Shown here: positions 55,982 through 63,903 of the stretch, piece by piece
Layout: every line of letters begins with the position of its first letter
How positions within the stretch are numbered: position 1 is the stretch's first letter
Source: Cernens ardua
GTDB lineage: Bacteria > Pseudomonadota > Gammaproteobacteria > Pseudomonadales > Halomonadaceae
Direction of reading: 5' to 3'
Length of the DNA stretch: 64,000 nt
Assembly: GCF_051251085.1 (NCBI RefSeq)
Contig: NZ_JBPCZH010000001.1
Coordinates: forward strand, 806,001-870,000
Notes under the pieces: model-generated
Told to the model about the DNA's origin: nothing
Seen by the model: the letters and a program-made list of their open reading frames with translations, nothing else
The model's database searches: none
Made by a program: the position numbers and the translations under genes

Positions 55982-56989
55982 TTAACGTATTGGTTTAGGC
56001 TGAGAAGCCTGATACACGCGATAACGCCCATTGTCCACTAGCACATCAACTTGCCTAAAGACCTCTTCCAGAGGAGCGCGATAAGGCAAAAAGGAGTTCG
56101 CCACAATAAACAGCTGCCCCTTGGGCATCAGGCAGCGTACTGCATCACGAATCAGCCTGCGAGCTGGCCCGTAATCAATATCCTGCGCCTGATGAAATGG
56201 GGGATTTGACACAATTACATCGAATTTTCGATCGATACCGGACAACATGTCATGTATTTCGACGTCCCCTGACACACCATTCAGTGCCAAACTACGGCGA
56301 GTGGCCTCCACAGCAAATGCATCAGCATCCAAAGCACTAACGTCAATTCCCCTGAGTGCCAACCACACGCTAATGATGCCGTCTCCACAGCCCGCATCCA
56401 AGGCTGTATTCGGCTCTTTTTTATCAAATACGGGCGCGAGCTGATCCAGCAGGATTTCAGTGCCTGCATCCAACCTGCCGTTGGCAAACACCCCCGGGTG
56501 CGATGCCAATCGGATATTTCCAACCTGATACTCACCCCATCCCAGGGTAAGTGGAACATGTGGAGAAGCTGTCGTCGCGAACAGGGAGCAGCGACGAGCA
56601 TTATCAACCCGAGAACAGGGGAGCTCAGCAGCAGCTAAAACCTTGGGCACCCGTTTGATTCCCCCGTGGTGTTCACCCACGATTTCAATAGGTGTCCCTT
56701 CGGGAAGCCAGTGACAAAGTGTTTCCAACCACCAGATCCCCAAGGCATGACTTTTGGGCCAATACAATAGAGCCCCGTGAGGTAATGCTTCAGGCGGTTC
56801 GATTCCCAGATGAACATGTTGATGACGTGTGGAAAGAGTTTCCGCTATGGTGATATCCGTCACCCAACAGGAACATACACCCTCCAAAGCCTGAGCAGCA
56901 TCCCTGGGAAGCGCAACGTGCAACCACTCGTCATACCGGTTGGTAGGCTGACGCTGAAGCAACTGACAAACAGGTGGGGCAACACTCAT
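55982..56989 (-). CDS. rsmC: 16S rRNA (guanine1207-N2)-methyltransferase RsmC
   Basis: RsmC methylates G1207 of 16S rRNA in the 30S subunit. The 335-residue protein has two related halves: a degenerate N-terminal domain and a catalytic C-terminal one with HPGVFANGRLDAGTEILL, ALDAGCGDGIISVWLALRG (SAM loop, about 200) and the amine-methylase motif VSNPPFHQ (about 265). Length matches E. coli RsmC (343). Confidence 0.93.
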   Translation of the reverse strand: MSVAPPVCQLLQRQPTNRYDEWLHVALPRDAAQALEGVCSCWVTDITIAETLSTRHQHVHLGIEPPEALPHGALLYWPKSHALGIWWLETLCHWLPEGTPIEIVGEHHGGIKRVPKVLAAAELPCSRVDNARRCSLFATTASPHVPLTLGWGEYQVGNIRLASHPGVFANGRLDAGTEILLDQLAPVFDKKEPNTALDAGCGDGIISVWLALRGIDVSALDADAFAVEATRRSLALNGVSGDVEIHDMLSGIDRKFDVIVSNPPFHQAQDIDYGPARRLIRDAVRCLMPKGQLFIVANSFLPYRAPLEEVFRQVDVLVDNGRYRVYQASQPKPIR

Positions 56990-57147
56990 GAGAACTCCTG
57001 ACTGACGATTTATCGGTTCTCACCGACATATCCTTTTTTATACGATGAATCACGTGACGACTCATTCGCCCACGTGAACAATACTATCGGCATATAAAGG
57101 CAATCTTTTAAATAGCCGAAAGATTCAAGCAAGTTTACTGACAGAAC

Positions 57148-57915
57148 CTAACCCAGTGGACGATACAGTGTGTAATGGAGATAACGCCCCAGACGCCAAT
57201 ATGGCTCTTTACGACAATATGCAAACTCCAACTGCCTCAGCATTTCCAGATCATCTTCGGTGGGGTGTTTTTCTCTAAGATAATCATGAAAAACACGAAT
57301 GCCGGTAACGCCTCTCATTTCGAGGCCCAGTTCAGCCGTCCATTGAACGATATCATCATGGGTCATCGGAGAGATAGGGGTAAGGCGTGTCCCCTCTCCC
57401 TTCCCTTCTAGGCCACCCTTGAGCACCCGTTTTAGATTGCCTTTCACAATATTGGAGAAGCACAGCGCATCTTTATTGAAGACCATTAGTGACAACCAGC
57501 CCCCCGGCTGTAATTGATCAAATAGCGCTTGCAAGCCCTCCTTCGGATCTGCCAGCCATTCCAATACCGCATGGCAAAAAATACGTGGCCACGGACCCAG
57601 TGCCAACGTACCCAACGCTTGCAAATCCCCCTGCCGACATATCACAGAGTAACCTTCAACGCGTTGCCGGGCGGCTTTTAACATATCAGCCGCTGGCTCC
57701 ACCAGTGTGACATCATGCCCACGTTCAGCGGCCCATCGAGCCATAATACCAAGACCGCCCCCTGCATCCAGAATCGGCTCACTGGAGAAAGGGATCTCCC
57801 GCTCGATCGTTTGCTGCAAAAGGGCTAGCCGCAACTGGCCTCTAGAAGCCCCATAAAGCGTGCGTTCAAACTTATCGACCATCGGTCCGGTGAAATGGCG
57901 GTCGGTTTTTGTCAT
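57148..57915 (-). CDS. cmoM: tRNA 5-carboxymethoxyuridine methyltransferase CmoM (SmtA)
   Basis: CmoM methylates cmo5U34 to mcmo5U34 in certain tRNAs. The 255-residue protein opens DRHFTGPMVDKFERTLYGAS, the family signature for the D-x-F-x-x-x-x-x-x-KF motif. ILDAGGGLGIMARWAAERGH is the SAM loop, and CHAVLEWLADPKEGL and WLSLMVFNKDALCFSNIVKG follow. The C-terminus LEFAYCRKEPYWRLGRYLHY is the CmoM end. Together with cmoA/cmoB at 44.8-46.6 kb the full pathway after ho5U is in this window. Divergent from the tRNA-Arg gene. Confidence 0.93.
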   Translation of the reverse strand: MTKTDRHFTGPMVDKFERTLYGASRGQLRLALLQQTIEREIPFSSEPILDAGGGLGIMARWAAERGHDVTLVEPAADMLKAARQRVEGYSVICRQGDLQALGTLALGPWPRIFCHAVLEWLADPKEGLQALFDQLQPGGWLSLMVFNKDALCFSNIVKGNLKRVLKGGLEGKGEGTRLTPISPMTHDDIVQWTAELGLEMRGVTGIRVFHDYLREKHPTEDDLEMLRQLEFAYCRKEPYWRLGRYLHYTLYRPLG

Positions 57916-58023
57916 GGGAAATTGGCTCAGGATGGTGACTCAAGGGCGCACAAGTGTACTCGCAATAGCAACGTAGGGTCCATTCCATGTAAATTCCGAC
58001 TTTCGTTTGTGCCTTCAACATCC

Positions 58024-58029
58024 TATAAT
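58024..58029 (+). promoter_or_regulatory. -10 element of the tRNA-Arg promoter
   Basis: A perfect TATAAT lies 55 bases before the tRNA and is followed by a C-rich discriminator. The -35 region (58001-58006, TTTCGT) is weak. Confidence 0.6.
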
Positions 58030-58083
58030 CCCCACCCGAAAAAGTCTGCTTACTCTTTTTTGTATTGAGCAGATCCTCCAAGT

Positions 58084-58160
58084 GCCCTTATAGCTCAGCT
58101 GGATAGAGCGTCCCCCTCCTAAGGGGAAGGTCGCAGGTTCGAATCCTGCTGAGGGCGCCA
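58084..58160 (+). tRNA. tRNA-Arg (anticodon CCT)
   Basis: The cloverleaf folds fully: acceptor GCCCTTA / TGAGGGC, D arm GCTC/GAGC, anticodon stem TCCCC / GGGGA with 7-base loop CTCCTAA, so the anticodon is CCT (58118-58120), T arm GCAGG-TTCGAAT-CCTGC, discriminator G and encoded CCA. It reads the rare AGG codon. Its 3' end is duplicated 2.9 kb downstream, marking it as an integration site. Confidence 0.96.
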
Positions 58161-58163
58161 CTA
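58137..58163 (+). repeat. attL-like site
   Basis: The left 27-bp copy covers the 3' part of the tRNA (from the T loop through CCA) and three bases beyond. The tRNA remains intact. Confidence 0.88.
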
Positions 58164-58327
58164 ACTCCTCTTCCTTAACTCTATAAAAACCAAAAACTCC
58201 ATAAAAATCAGCATTTTAAAATATATTTTCATCTTACTCCATCCTGAAGCATCCAAAAGCTTCCCCATTCTAATGTGTATACTTTCGGGTATAACCGCTC
58301 AGTTAGATATTGAGGTTCTACCCATCC

Positions 58328-58423
58328 ATGCCTCTTACCGCCCGTGTAGTACAACTTACCAAACCTCGTGAGAAAACCTTCTTACTCACTGATGGCCGGG
58401 GATTAACCGAGCAACGTAGTTGA
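58328..58423 (+). pseudogene. Truncated P4-type tyrosine integrase
   Basis: The 31-residue frame reads MPLTARVVQLTKPREKTFLL then TDGRGLTEQRS and stop. P4-family integrases begin with the same pattern (M-x-L-T, then A/K-P-x-x-K, then L-x-D-G-x-G-L). In intact relatives the protein continues for about 400 residues from that point, so only the DNA-arm-binding N-terminus is left. It lies 165 bases past the tRNA and points away from it, the usual integrase position. Confidence 0.8.
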
Positions 58424-58493
58424 AGGCATATCAGGCATAGATAGAAAGCCTAGAGCTTGCCTATTTTAAATAAATCAACGCGGAGACTATCTA

Positions 58494-58631
58494 ATGAATA
58501 TTTTCCCTATCCATACGGATGAGGATCTTGATAAGGCCTTTGAGCGTGTTGATCAGCTGTGGGGAGCCTCTCCAGGAAGATGTATTGGAGATTTATCGCC
58601 CCATATTATGAGACCATATATATCCCTTTAA
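58494..58631 (+). pseudogene. Truncated HigA-type antitoxin remnant
   Basis: The 45-residue frame MNIFPIHTDEDLDKAFERVD QLWGASPG matches the conserved N-terminus of HigA antitoxins of the HigB-HigA pair, M-x-x-x-P-I-x-T-E/D-x-D followed by LWGA-x-PG. After PG the frame is lost: shifting by one base restores DVLEIYRPIL, similar to the next conserved segment of HigA. A small deletion therefore broke it. GGAG lies 8 bases before the ATG. No HigB toxin gene is seen nearby. Confidence 0.65.
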
Positions 58632-58758
58632 AAACATATAGTTATAGATATAATTCCAACACAATCGTACTCCCCCTTGATGTTATCCCCTCTAATCCAT
58701 AACTTCTCCCCATATTCATTGTTGCACTAATGCAACGGGAAGGAATTCAGGAGATAAC

Positions 58759-59868
58759 ATGAACTATCCACATCTGTTTGAGCCTCTGAAAATAGGCCCT
58801 ATCACTGTCCCTCATCGTGTATTCATGGCGCCACTTACACGCTTGAGAAGCCGTGAGCCAGGCGATGTTCCTACTGAGCTGATGCAGGAATACTACAGCC
58901 AACGTGCTACAGCCGGCTTGATCATCACAGAGGCGACCCAGGTTTCATTTTCTGCCAAGGGCTATTCCGGTGCCCCGGGGCTGCATACCCAGCCGCAAAT
59001 TGATGCATGGAAGAAAATCACTGATGATGTGCATGGCAAGGGTGGCCAAATTGCCGTTCAGCTATGGCATACGGGCCGTGTTTCACACAGCTCCCTGCAT
59101 GCAAACAATGCTGCGCCCATAGCACCTTCAGCTATTACTGCTGATGCACGCACTACCCTGCGCGATATCGAAGGAAATGTACTGCGTGTTCCCACTTCAC
59201 GCCCACGAGAAATGACCAAGGCTGATATCCAGCAGTTGGTTGCCGATTACCGCCAAGCAGCAATCAATGCAAAGGAAGCAGGTTTTGACCTTGCTGAAAT
59301 ACATGCTGCTCATGGCTATCTACTTCATCAATTCCTCTCACCCGAAGCCAACCAGCGCCAGGATGAATATGGTGGCTCCATTGAGAATCGTGCCCGCATA
59401 GTGCTGGAGGTAACCGATGCCATGATTGAGGCTTGGGGGCCTGAACACATTGGCATCCGCCTGTTTCCTTTTGGAGGCTTTAATGGGGTCGAACATGAAT
59501 CAAGCGAGGAAAATGCCAAGGCATTTCTCTATCTGGTAGATAATCTGGAAAAACGTCAGATCGCCTATCTGCATTTGTCAGAACCCGATTGGGTAGGCGG
59601 CAAGCCAGTAACCGATGAGTTCAGGAAAGACCTTCGTGCTCGCTGGAGCCATTCTATCCTCGGTGCTGGTGGATATACGCCAGAGAAAGCCGAAGACCTG
59701 ATTTCCAGGGGATTGATCGATGCAGCTGTGTTTGGTCGTCCCTTCATTGCCAACCCCGACCTGCCCGAGCGTTTCAAGGCCGATGCCGCCCTGAACGAAC
59801 AAAGGAAAGAACTCTTCTATTCCAATGGTGCGGAAGGCTATACCGATTACCCAACTTTGGATCAATAA
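58759..59868 (+). CDS. nemA: Old yellow enzyme / N-ethylmaleimide reductase-like ene-reductase
   Basis: This 369-residue FMN-dependent ene-reductase reduces activated alkenes, N-ethylmaleimide and nitro compounds with NADPH. The protein closely parallels E. coli NemA: FMAPLTRLRSREPGDVPT at the N-terminus, VQLWHTGRVSH, EIHAAHGYLLHQFLSPEANQ with the substrate-binding His pair, YGGSIENRARI, and VFGRPFIANPDLPERFKADA. The FMN phosphate site (GAGGYTPEKAEDLI ... GLIDAAVFGR) is intact. It is the main cargo of the island and ends at a strong terminator. Regulation by the convergent LysR gene is a guess; E. coli uses the TetR-type NemR instead. Confidence 0.92.
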   Translation: MNYPHLFEPLKIGPITVPHRVFMAPLTRLRSREPGDVPTELMQEYYSQRATAGLIITEATQVSFSAKGYSGAPGLHTQPQIDAWKKITDDVHGKGGQIAVQLWHTGRVSHSSLHANNAAPIAPSAITADARTTLRDIEGNVLRVPTSRPREMTKADIQQLVADYRQAAINAKEAGFDLAEIHAAHGYLLHQFLSPEANQRQDEYGGSIENRARIVLEVTDAMIEAWGPEHIGIRLFPFGGFNGVEHESSEENAKAFLYLVDNLEKRQIAYLHLSEPDWVGGKPVTDEFRKDLRARWSHSILGAGGYTPEKAEDLISRGLIDAAVFGRPFIANPDLPERFKADAALNEQRKELFYSNGAEGYTDYPTLDQ

Positions 59869-59884
59869 AAGCTTTGCTTATCTA

Positions 59885-59924
59885 AAAAAAGAGGAAGGTG
59901 GGACTGACCACCTTCCTCTTTTTT
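59885..59924. terminator. Strong bidirectional terminator
   Basis: A perfect 17-bp stem (59885-59901 with 59908-59924; GAGGAAGGTGG / CCACCTTCCTC core with A/T ends) and a 6-base loop lie between the convergent ene-reductase and LysR genes. Confidence 0.95.
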
Positions 59925-59961
59925 ATCCTGGTTAGCGCCAAGGGTTATTATCACCGGGATA

Positions 59962-60873
59962 TTATTTATCCCATGGCAGGATTGGTTGCCATTCCTCTAC
60001 CAGGAAATCAATAAATAGCCTAATGCGTGGCGACAAGAATCGCCTACTGGGATAAATAACACGAATAGGCTCTGATTGTTCCGCATAGTCTTCCAACAAG
60101 GGAACCAAGTCGCCTGATTTAAGTGCGTCCTTGACCAGGAAAGACGGTAGATAGGTAATGCCAAGCCCTGATAAAGCAGCCTTTAACATGGCTTCTGCAT
60201 CATTCATGTTTAATTTTACCGGGCCAGTATGTTGCCAGGAATGATCTGCCGATTTGAAACTCCAGGTTCGATAATAATTTGCGTTCAGGAACATGATGGT
60301 GTCATGCCCCTCAAGCTCATCAGGCGATACAGGTATTCCCTTTCGTTCCAGATACGCCGGTGACGCACAAGTAATCATCTCCTGAGTCCCCACAGTTCGC
60401 GAGAGGATACGGGAATCCTGTAGTGGCTCGCCTATGCGAATGGCAATATCAATGCCCTCTTCAATCAGCTCTACATAGCGATCAGTAAAAGACACTTCCA
60501 CCCGCAAGCCAGGCCAACGGCGAAGAAAACTTTCCAGCAACGGATAGATATAGCGATTCCCCAATGCTTGGGGTGCCGAGATTTTCAGCACGCCTGTTGG
60601 CGCTTGTCTACGCTGGGACATGGTGTCTTCCAGATCCTCCAGCTCGGAAGTAATCTGGCGGCAACGCTGGTAGAAAACATCCCCTTCATCCGTCAAGCTA
60701 AGTTGCCTGGTGGTACGATTCAGAAGGCGTACCTCGAATCTTTCTTCCAGACGCAGAATGCGTTTACCCACCGTTGAGCGTGAAAGGCCCAGCTTGCGTG
60801 CAGCATTCGTATAACTTCCAGTATCTACAACGGTGATAAAGGTCTCGATATCAACCAGGCGTTCCTTGTCCAT
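59962..60873 (-). CDS. LysR family transcriptional regulator
   Basis: The 303-residue protein has the LysR winged helix-turn-helix at about residues 5-65 (FITVVDTGSYTNAARKLGLS RSTVGKRILRLEER, the S-x-x-x-A-A-x-x-L-x-x-S pattern). A type-2 periplasmic-binding effector domain follows (LKISAPQALGNRYIYPLL, VSFTDRYVELIEEGIDIAIRI, SGLGITYLPSFLV). This subtype is the CrgA/DsdC-like large LysR group linked to many redox or aromatic genes. It lies convergent to the ene-reductase and inside the island, so it may have travelled with it. Target genes cannot be read. Confidence 0.9.
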   Translation of the reverse strand: MDKERLVDIETFITVVDTGSYTNAARKLGLSRSTVGKRILRLEERFEVRLLNRTTRQLSLTDEGDVFYQRCRQITSELEDLEDTMSQRRQAPTGVLKISAPQALGNRYIYPLLESFLRRWPGLRVEVSFTDRYVELIEEGIDIAIRIGEPLQDSRILSRTVGTQEMITCASPAYLERKGIPVSPDELEGHDTIMFLNANYYRTWSFKSADHSWQHTGPVKLNMNDAEAMLKAALSGLGITYLPSFLVKDALKSGDLVPLLEDYAEQSEPIRVIYPSRRFLSPRIRLFIDFLVEEWQPILPWDK

Positions 60874-61081
60874 GCACGCTTTCCTTGAAAGGCATTGGGA
60901 TTATCCTGCCATGTTAACTGAATGGCTGCATATGGGCTAATGAGCCCGTTAAATATACTCAAAAACACCAGTTCAATAATCCTGTGTTGCACTTAGAGCT
61001 GGAAACCACCGGGTATAATAAAAGGTATAATCAGACACGAAAAACAATTTAAAATCATTATTAACAACAACTGTATAACAT

Positions 61082-61108
61082 GTTCGAATCCTGCTGAGGG
61101 CGCCACTA
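61082..61108 (+). repeat. attR-like site
   Basis: The right copy is identical over 27 bases to the tRNA 3' end at 58137-58163. It has no tRNA 5' half and so is not a tRNA gene. Confidence 0.88.
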
Positions 61109-61741
61109 GCTCAATGAATTTTAACGTTTTTTACTGCACTCTCTTTTAGGGGATAATCCAGCATTTTCTCACTGTGCTTAAAATGTGTCGTTTCCATTAT
61201 TCGACAATGTCCTTTTTATTACACTCACCTTTTCTTTCAATAATCCCAGCCGATTAAAAACTGATCCAATCCTTATATCCCAGAATAAAACGAATACTTA
61301 AAGGATCATTCTACGATGCTCATATTTTGCAATAGCCCTATTTTTATCTGATATTCATCCATTATCTGAATCTTTGCTTGAAGCGGCTATAGGCTTTGAT
61401 ATCGACAATGGCCGTCGACCTTAATGCATTAAGTGAAAAAACAGGTAACCTGTACATCAATGAGGTAAGAAGCAGTTACGTCTACGCTATATCGCACTCG
61501 TACCCTCCCACGATTCAGGCCCCGCCATTGAGCGCCGCAACTTTCCTCTATACCACAATGCAAAGGCTGAATATTGCGTTGTATCACTCATTTCCCCTAT
61601 TGCCTTGAAATCACCCACCATCGATGACTAAATTGGCGATTCATGGCATTTTTTAACAAATGACTGGTAGCAGAATTCACAAGAGAATGCTCTTGCCTCT
61701 TCATTCACTCATATCCCAACAACAAAGAACAGGAACGTCCG
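61109..61741. other. AT-rich non-coding gap right of the element
   Basis: These 633 bases hold no supportable gene. A T run shortly after the right repeat (near 61125) may be the original terminator of the tRNA before insertion. The frame 61396-61608 lacks family patterns and is not called. The permease promoter should be near the right end. Confidence 0.45.
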
Positions 61742-63007
61742 ATGGCCGCAGAGTATGAGCACGAGGCCGTGCCCGCACATGCAAAACGTAGTCTTTTTTC
61801 GGTAGCAGCTGTCTGGACCGGCTTCCCACTCGTGATGATCGGCGCCTTTGTAGGAGGCGAGATCGTTGACTCACTGGGTTTTTTACGCGGCATGGAAGCG
61901 ATTGCAGTAGGCAATTTAATACTAGCTGTGTATGTTGCCTTTTTGAGCGCTCTTGCGGCGAGGGAGAGCAAAACATTCGGATTAAGTGCTAAACATCTTT
62001 TCGGCCCAATAACCGCGAAGATTGTCTCAATCACTCTCTCCACACTAGTGGTAGGATGGTTTGCAGTGCAAACAGGATTGGCAGGCACAGGTGTAGTGCA
62101 ATTAACGGGCTTACCCGCCTGGATCTCCACGCTACTGATTGGCATCGTTTTCATTATTATGTCTCTATCAGGTATGCGTATCCTGAAACCGTTGAGTATT
62201 ATCTCCATCCTGCTTTTTGCTGTTGTCGCTATAGTGAGCCTGATCATCAACTTCACCCATAGCAGCGCTCAGCAAATGGTGGCTTTTCAACCGGATAATC
62301 ATCGTACTGTGTCTTTCGGTATCGGATTAACGATGGTGATATCCTGTTTTATCGATTCAGGTACACTCACTGCAGATTTCACGCGCTGGTCAAAAACGCC
62401 ATCTCAGGCAGTGATTGCCTCTCTTTGTGCATTCCCGTTCGGCAATATGATTCCAATGCTTCTTGGAGGGATAGTTGTAGCCAGCCAAAACTCCTCCAGT
62501 GGTGATTTTTCACACCTCCTCAGCCAATGGGGGCCGGCCATGGCTGCTTTTGGAGCACTCTTTTTTGTCGTGAACTGCTCATCGGTTGCGGTGCATGGTC
62601 TCTATAACGCAACCGCCGGTTGGAGCGCTCTCTTTCCCCTATCCTTCAAGTCAATGACCATCACATTGGGGATAATAGGACTCGTGCTGGCTATTTCAGG
62701 CATTACAAACTGGCTTACCAACTGGTTGGAGCTATTGGGTATTCTGGTCCCGGGAATCGGCGGTGCCATTATGGGCTGGATGATCTCCCGTGTTCGTCAT
62801 TACGTACCTAAAATCATGGCTCTGGCCTGGATACTTTCCATTCTGATCGGATTTATTGTGAATGTTTGGATGCCTGAACTGAGTACTGCCGTCGTGGTCA
62901 TTCTGATATCCCTGAGTATCTCCTTCATCGGTAGTCGGATGAGTCGGCCAACGAATGTTTATTCAGAACAACACAGCATTTCAGAAAACAAGAGAAGCCA
63001 GTCATGA
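61742..63007 (+). CDS. NCS1 cytosine/purine permease (CodB-like)
   Basis: The 421-residue permease of the NCS1 family (cytosine, purines, allantoin, hydantoins, thiamine precursors) opens AVWTGFPLVMIGAFVGGEIV in helix 1 and has VGWFAVQTGLAGTGV in helix 3 and GLTMVISCFIDSGTLTADFTRWSK in helix 6 (key DFTRWSK, a CodB mark). About 12 helices are predicted. AGGA lies 8 bases before the ATG. Its stop overlaps the next start by 4 bases (ATGA), so the substrate probably feeds the deacetylase-like enzyme. Confidence 0.88.
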   Translation: MAAEYEHEAVPAHAKRSLFSVAAVWTGFPLVMIGAFVGGEIVDSLGFLRGMEAIAVGNLILAVYVAFLSALAARESKTFGLSAKHLFGPITAKIVSITLSTLVVGWFAVQTGLAGTGVVQLTGLPAWISTLLIGIVFIIMSLSGMRILKPLSIISILLFAVVAIVSLIINFTHSSAQQMVAFQPDNHRTVSFGIGLTMVISCFIDSGTLTADFTRWSKTPSQAVIASLCAFPFGNMIPMLLGGIVVASQNSSSGDFSHLLSQWGPAMAAFGALFFVVNCSSVAVHGLYNATAGWSALFPLSFKSMTITLGIIGLVLAISGITNWLTNWLELLGILVPGIGGAIMGWMISRVRHYVPKIMALAWILSILIGFIVNVWMPELSTAVVVILISLSISFIGSRMSRPTNVYSEQHSISENKRSQS

Positions 63008-63903
63008 CCGATACGGAATGGAAGCACCACCTTTCCCATCACCATCGTTATGAAACGCGTCCCGTGGATCTCTGGTCGCAGCATACGTGGCCCAATGGCA
63101 AGCGGTTGGCACTTTATGTGGCCATGAATCTCGAACACTTCTCGTTTGGTGATCCAGAAGGCGCCAAAATAGCGCCTCCCAATCAGTTGGATATACTCAA
63201 CTACGCTTGGCGGGATTATGGTAACCGTGTAGGTGGCTGGTATTTGGCTGACTTGTTCAAAAAACTCAATATCCCGCCTGCCTTGTTGATGAATACGGCT
63301 ATCCTTGATGACTATCCGGCATTGGCTGATGAATGGTTGTCTTGCCCGGGGGTTGAACTGATTGGTCACGGGCACACCAATAGTGAGCGCCAGGGGGAGC
63401 TGAGTACTGAGGCAGAAAGCGATATGATTCGTTATTGTCGTGAACGTCTGCAATCATACTCTGGAAAAGAGGTAAAAGGCTGGCTTTCCCCATGGATTTC
63501 AGAAAGCAGTATAACGCCAGAATTACTTGCCCAGCACGGATTCAGTTACACGTTGAATTGGGCTCATGATGATCTGCCGACAGAGCTTCATACCTCTACA
63601 GGAGAGCTTCTCTCGGTTCCGTATCCGCAAGAGGTAAATGATATACCAACGATTGTTCCCAATGGCGCCAGTATAGAAACGTTCTGCAGTATGATTGAGA
63701 GCCAGTTTGCTGAACTCATGGAAAGAAGCAAATCCTCCCCACAAGTCATGGGCATTGCACTCCACCCTTATATAGCAGGGCAACCTTTCCGCTTTCATCA
63801 ATTGAAGAAGGTACTAAAACGTTTGATGGAGCACCGGGAGGAAATCTGGATCACGACACCAGGTCACATTGCAGCTGCATATACCTCGATGGTAGAAAAA
63901 TAG
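63004..63903 (+). CDS. Polysaccharide deacetylase family protein (PuuE/allantoinase-like)
   Basis: The 299-residue NodB-fold protein has no signal peptide, so it is cytoplasmic and not a cell-wall enzyme. It follows the PuuE type: WPNGKRLALYVAMNLEHFSF (start of the fold), WYLADLFKKLNIPPALLMNT, ELIGHGHTNSERQG with the motif histidines, YSGKEVKGWLSP, and IALHPYIAGQPFRFHQLKKV near the end. PuuE enzymes open allantoin or related cyclic amides without metal, in contrast to amidohydrolase allantoinases. Pairing with an NCS1 permease suggests a cyclic ureide or pyrimidine substrate. The downstream 97 bases hold nothing. Confidence 0.85.
   Translation: MTDTEWKHHLSHHHRYETRPVDLWSQHTWPNGKRLALYVAMNLEHFSFGDPEGAKIAPPNQLDILNYAWRDYGNRVGGWYLADLFKKLNIPPALLMNTAILDDYPALADEWLSCPGVELIGHGHTNSERQGELSTEAESDMIRYCRERLQSYSGKEVKGWLSPWISESSITPELLAQHGFSYTLNWAHDDLPTELHTSTGELLSVPYPQEVNDIPTIVPNGASIETFCSMIESQFAELMERSKSSPQVMGIALHPYIAGQPFRFHQLKKVLKRLMEHREEIWITTPGHIAAAYTSMVEK

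Larger units (their letters stand above)
58137..61108. mobile_element. Decayed integrative element at tRNA-Arg(CCT)
   Basis: A perfect 27-bp direct repeat bounds the segment: left copy 58137-58163 (T arm, acceptor and CCA of the tRNA plus CTA) and right copy 61082-61108. Inside are a start-proximal integrase fragment next to the tRNA, a HigA-type antitoxin fragment, an ene-reductase gene and a LysR regulator. Integrase beside the intact tRNA with a partial repeat at the far end is the standard layout of tRNA-targeting islands. With the integrase truncated, the element should no longer be mobile by itself. Confidence 0.85.

Noticed and set aside
61082..61108. Second tRNA-Arg gene
   Set aside because: Only the 27-base 3' end is present; D arm and anticodon arm are missing, so it is an att-type repeat.
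61396..61608. 70-codon plus-strand frame in the gap right of the island
   Set aside because: No ribosome-binding site, no family pattern, and AT-rich low-coding character; likely chance.
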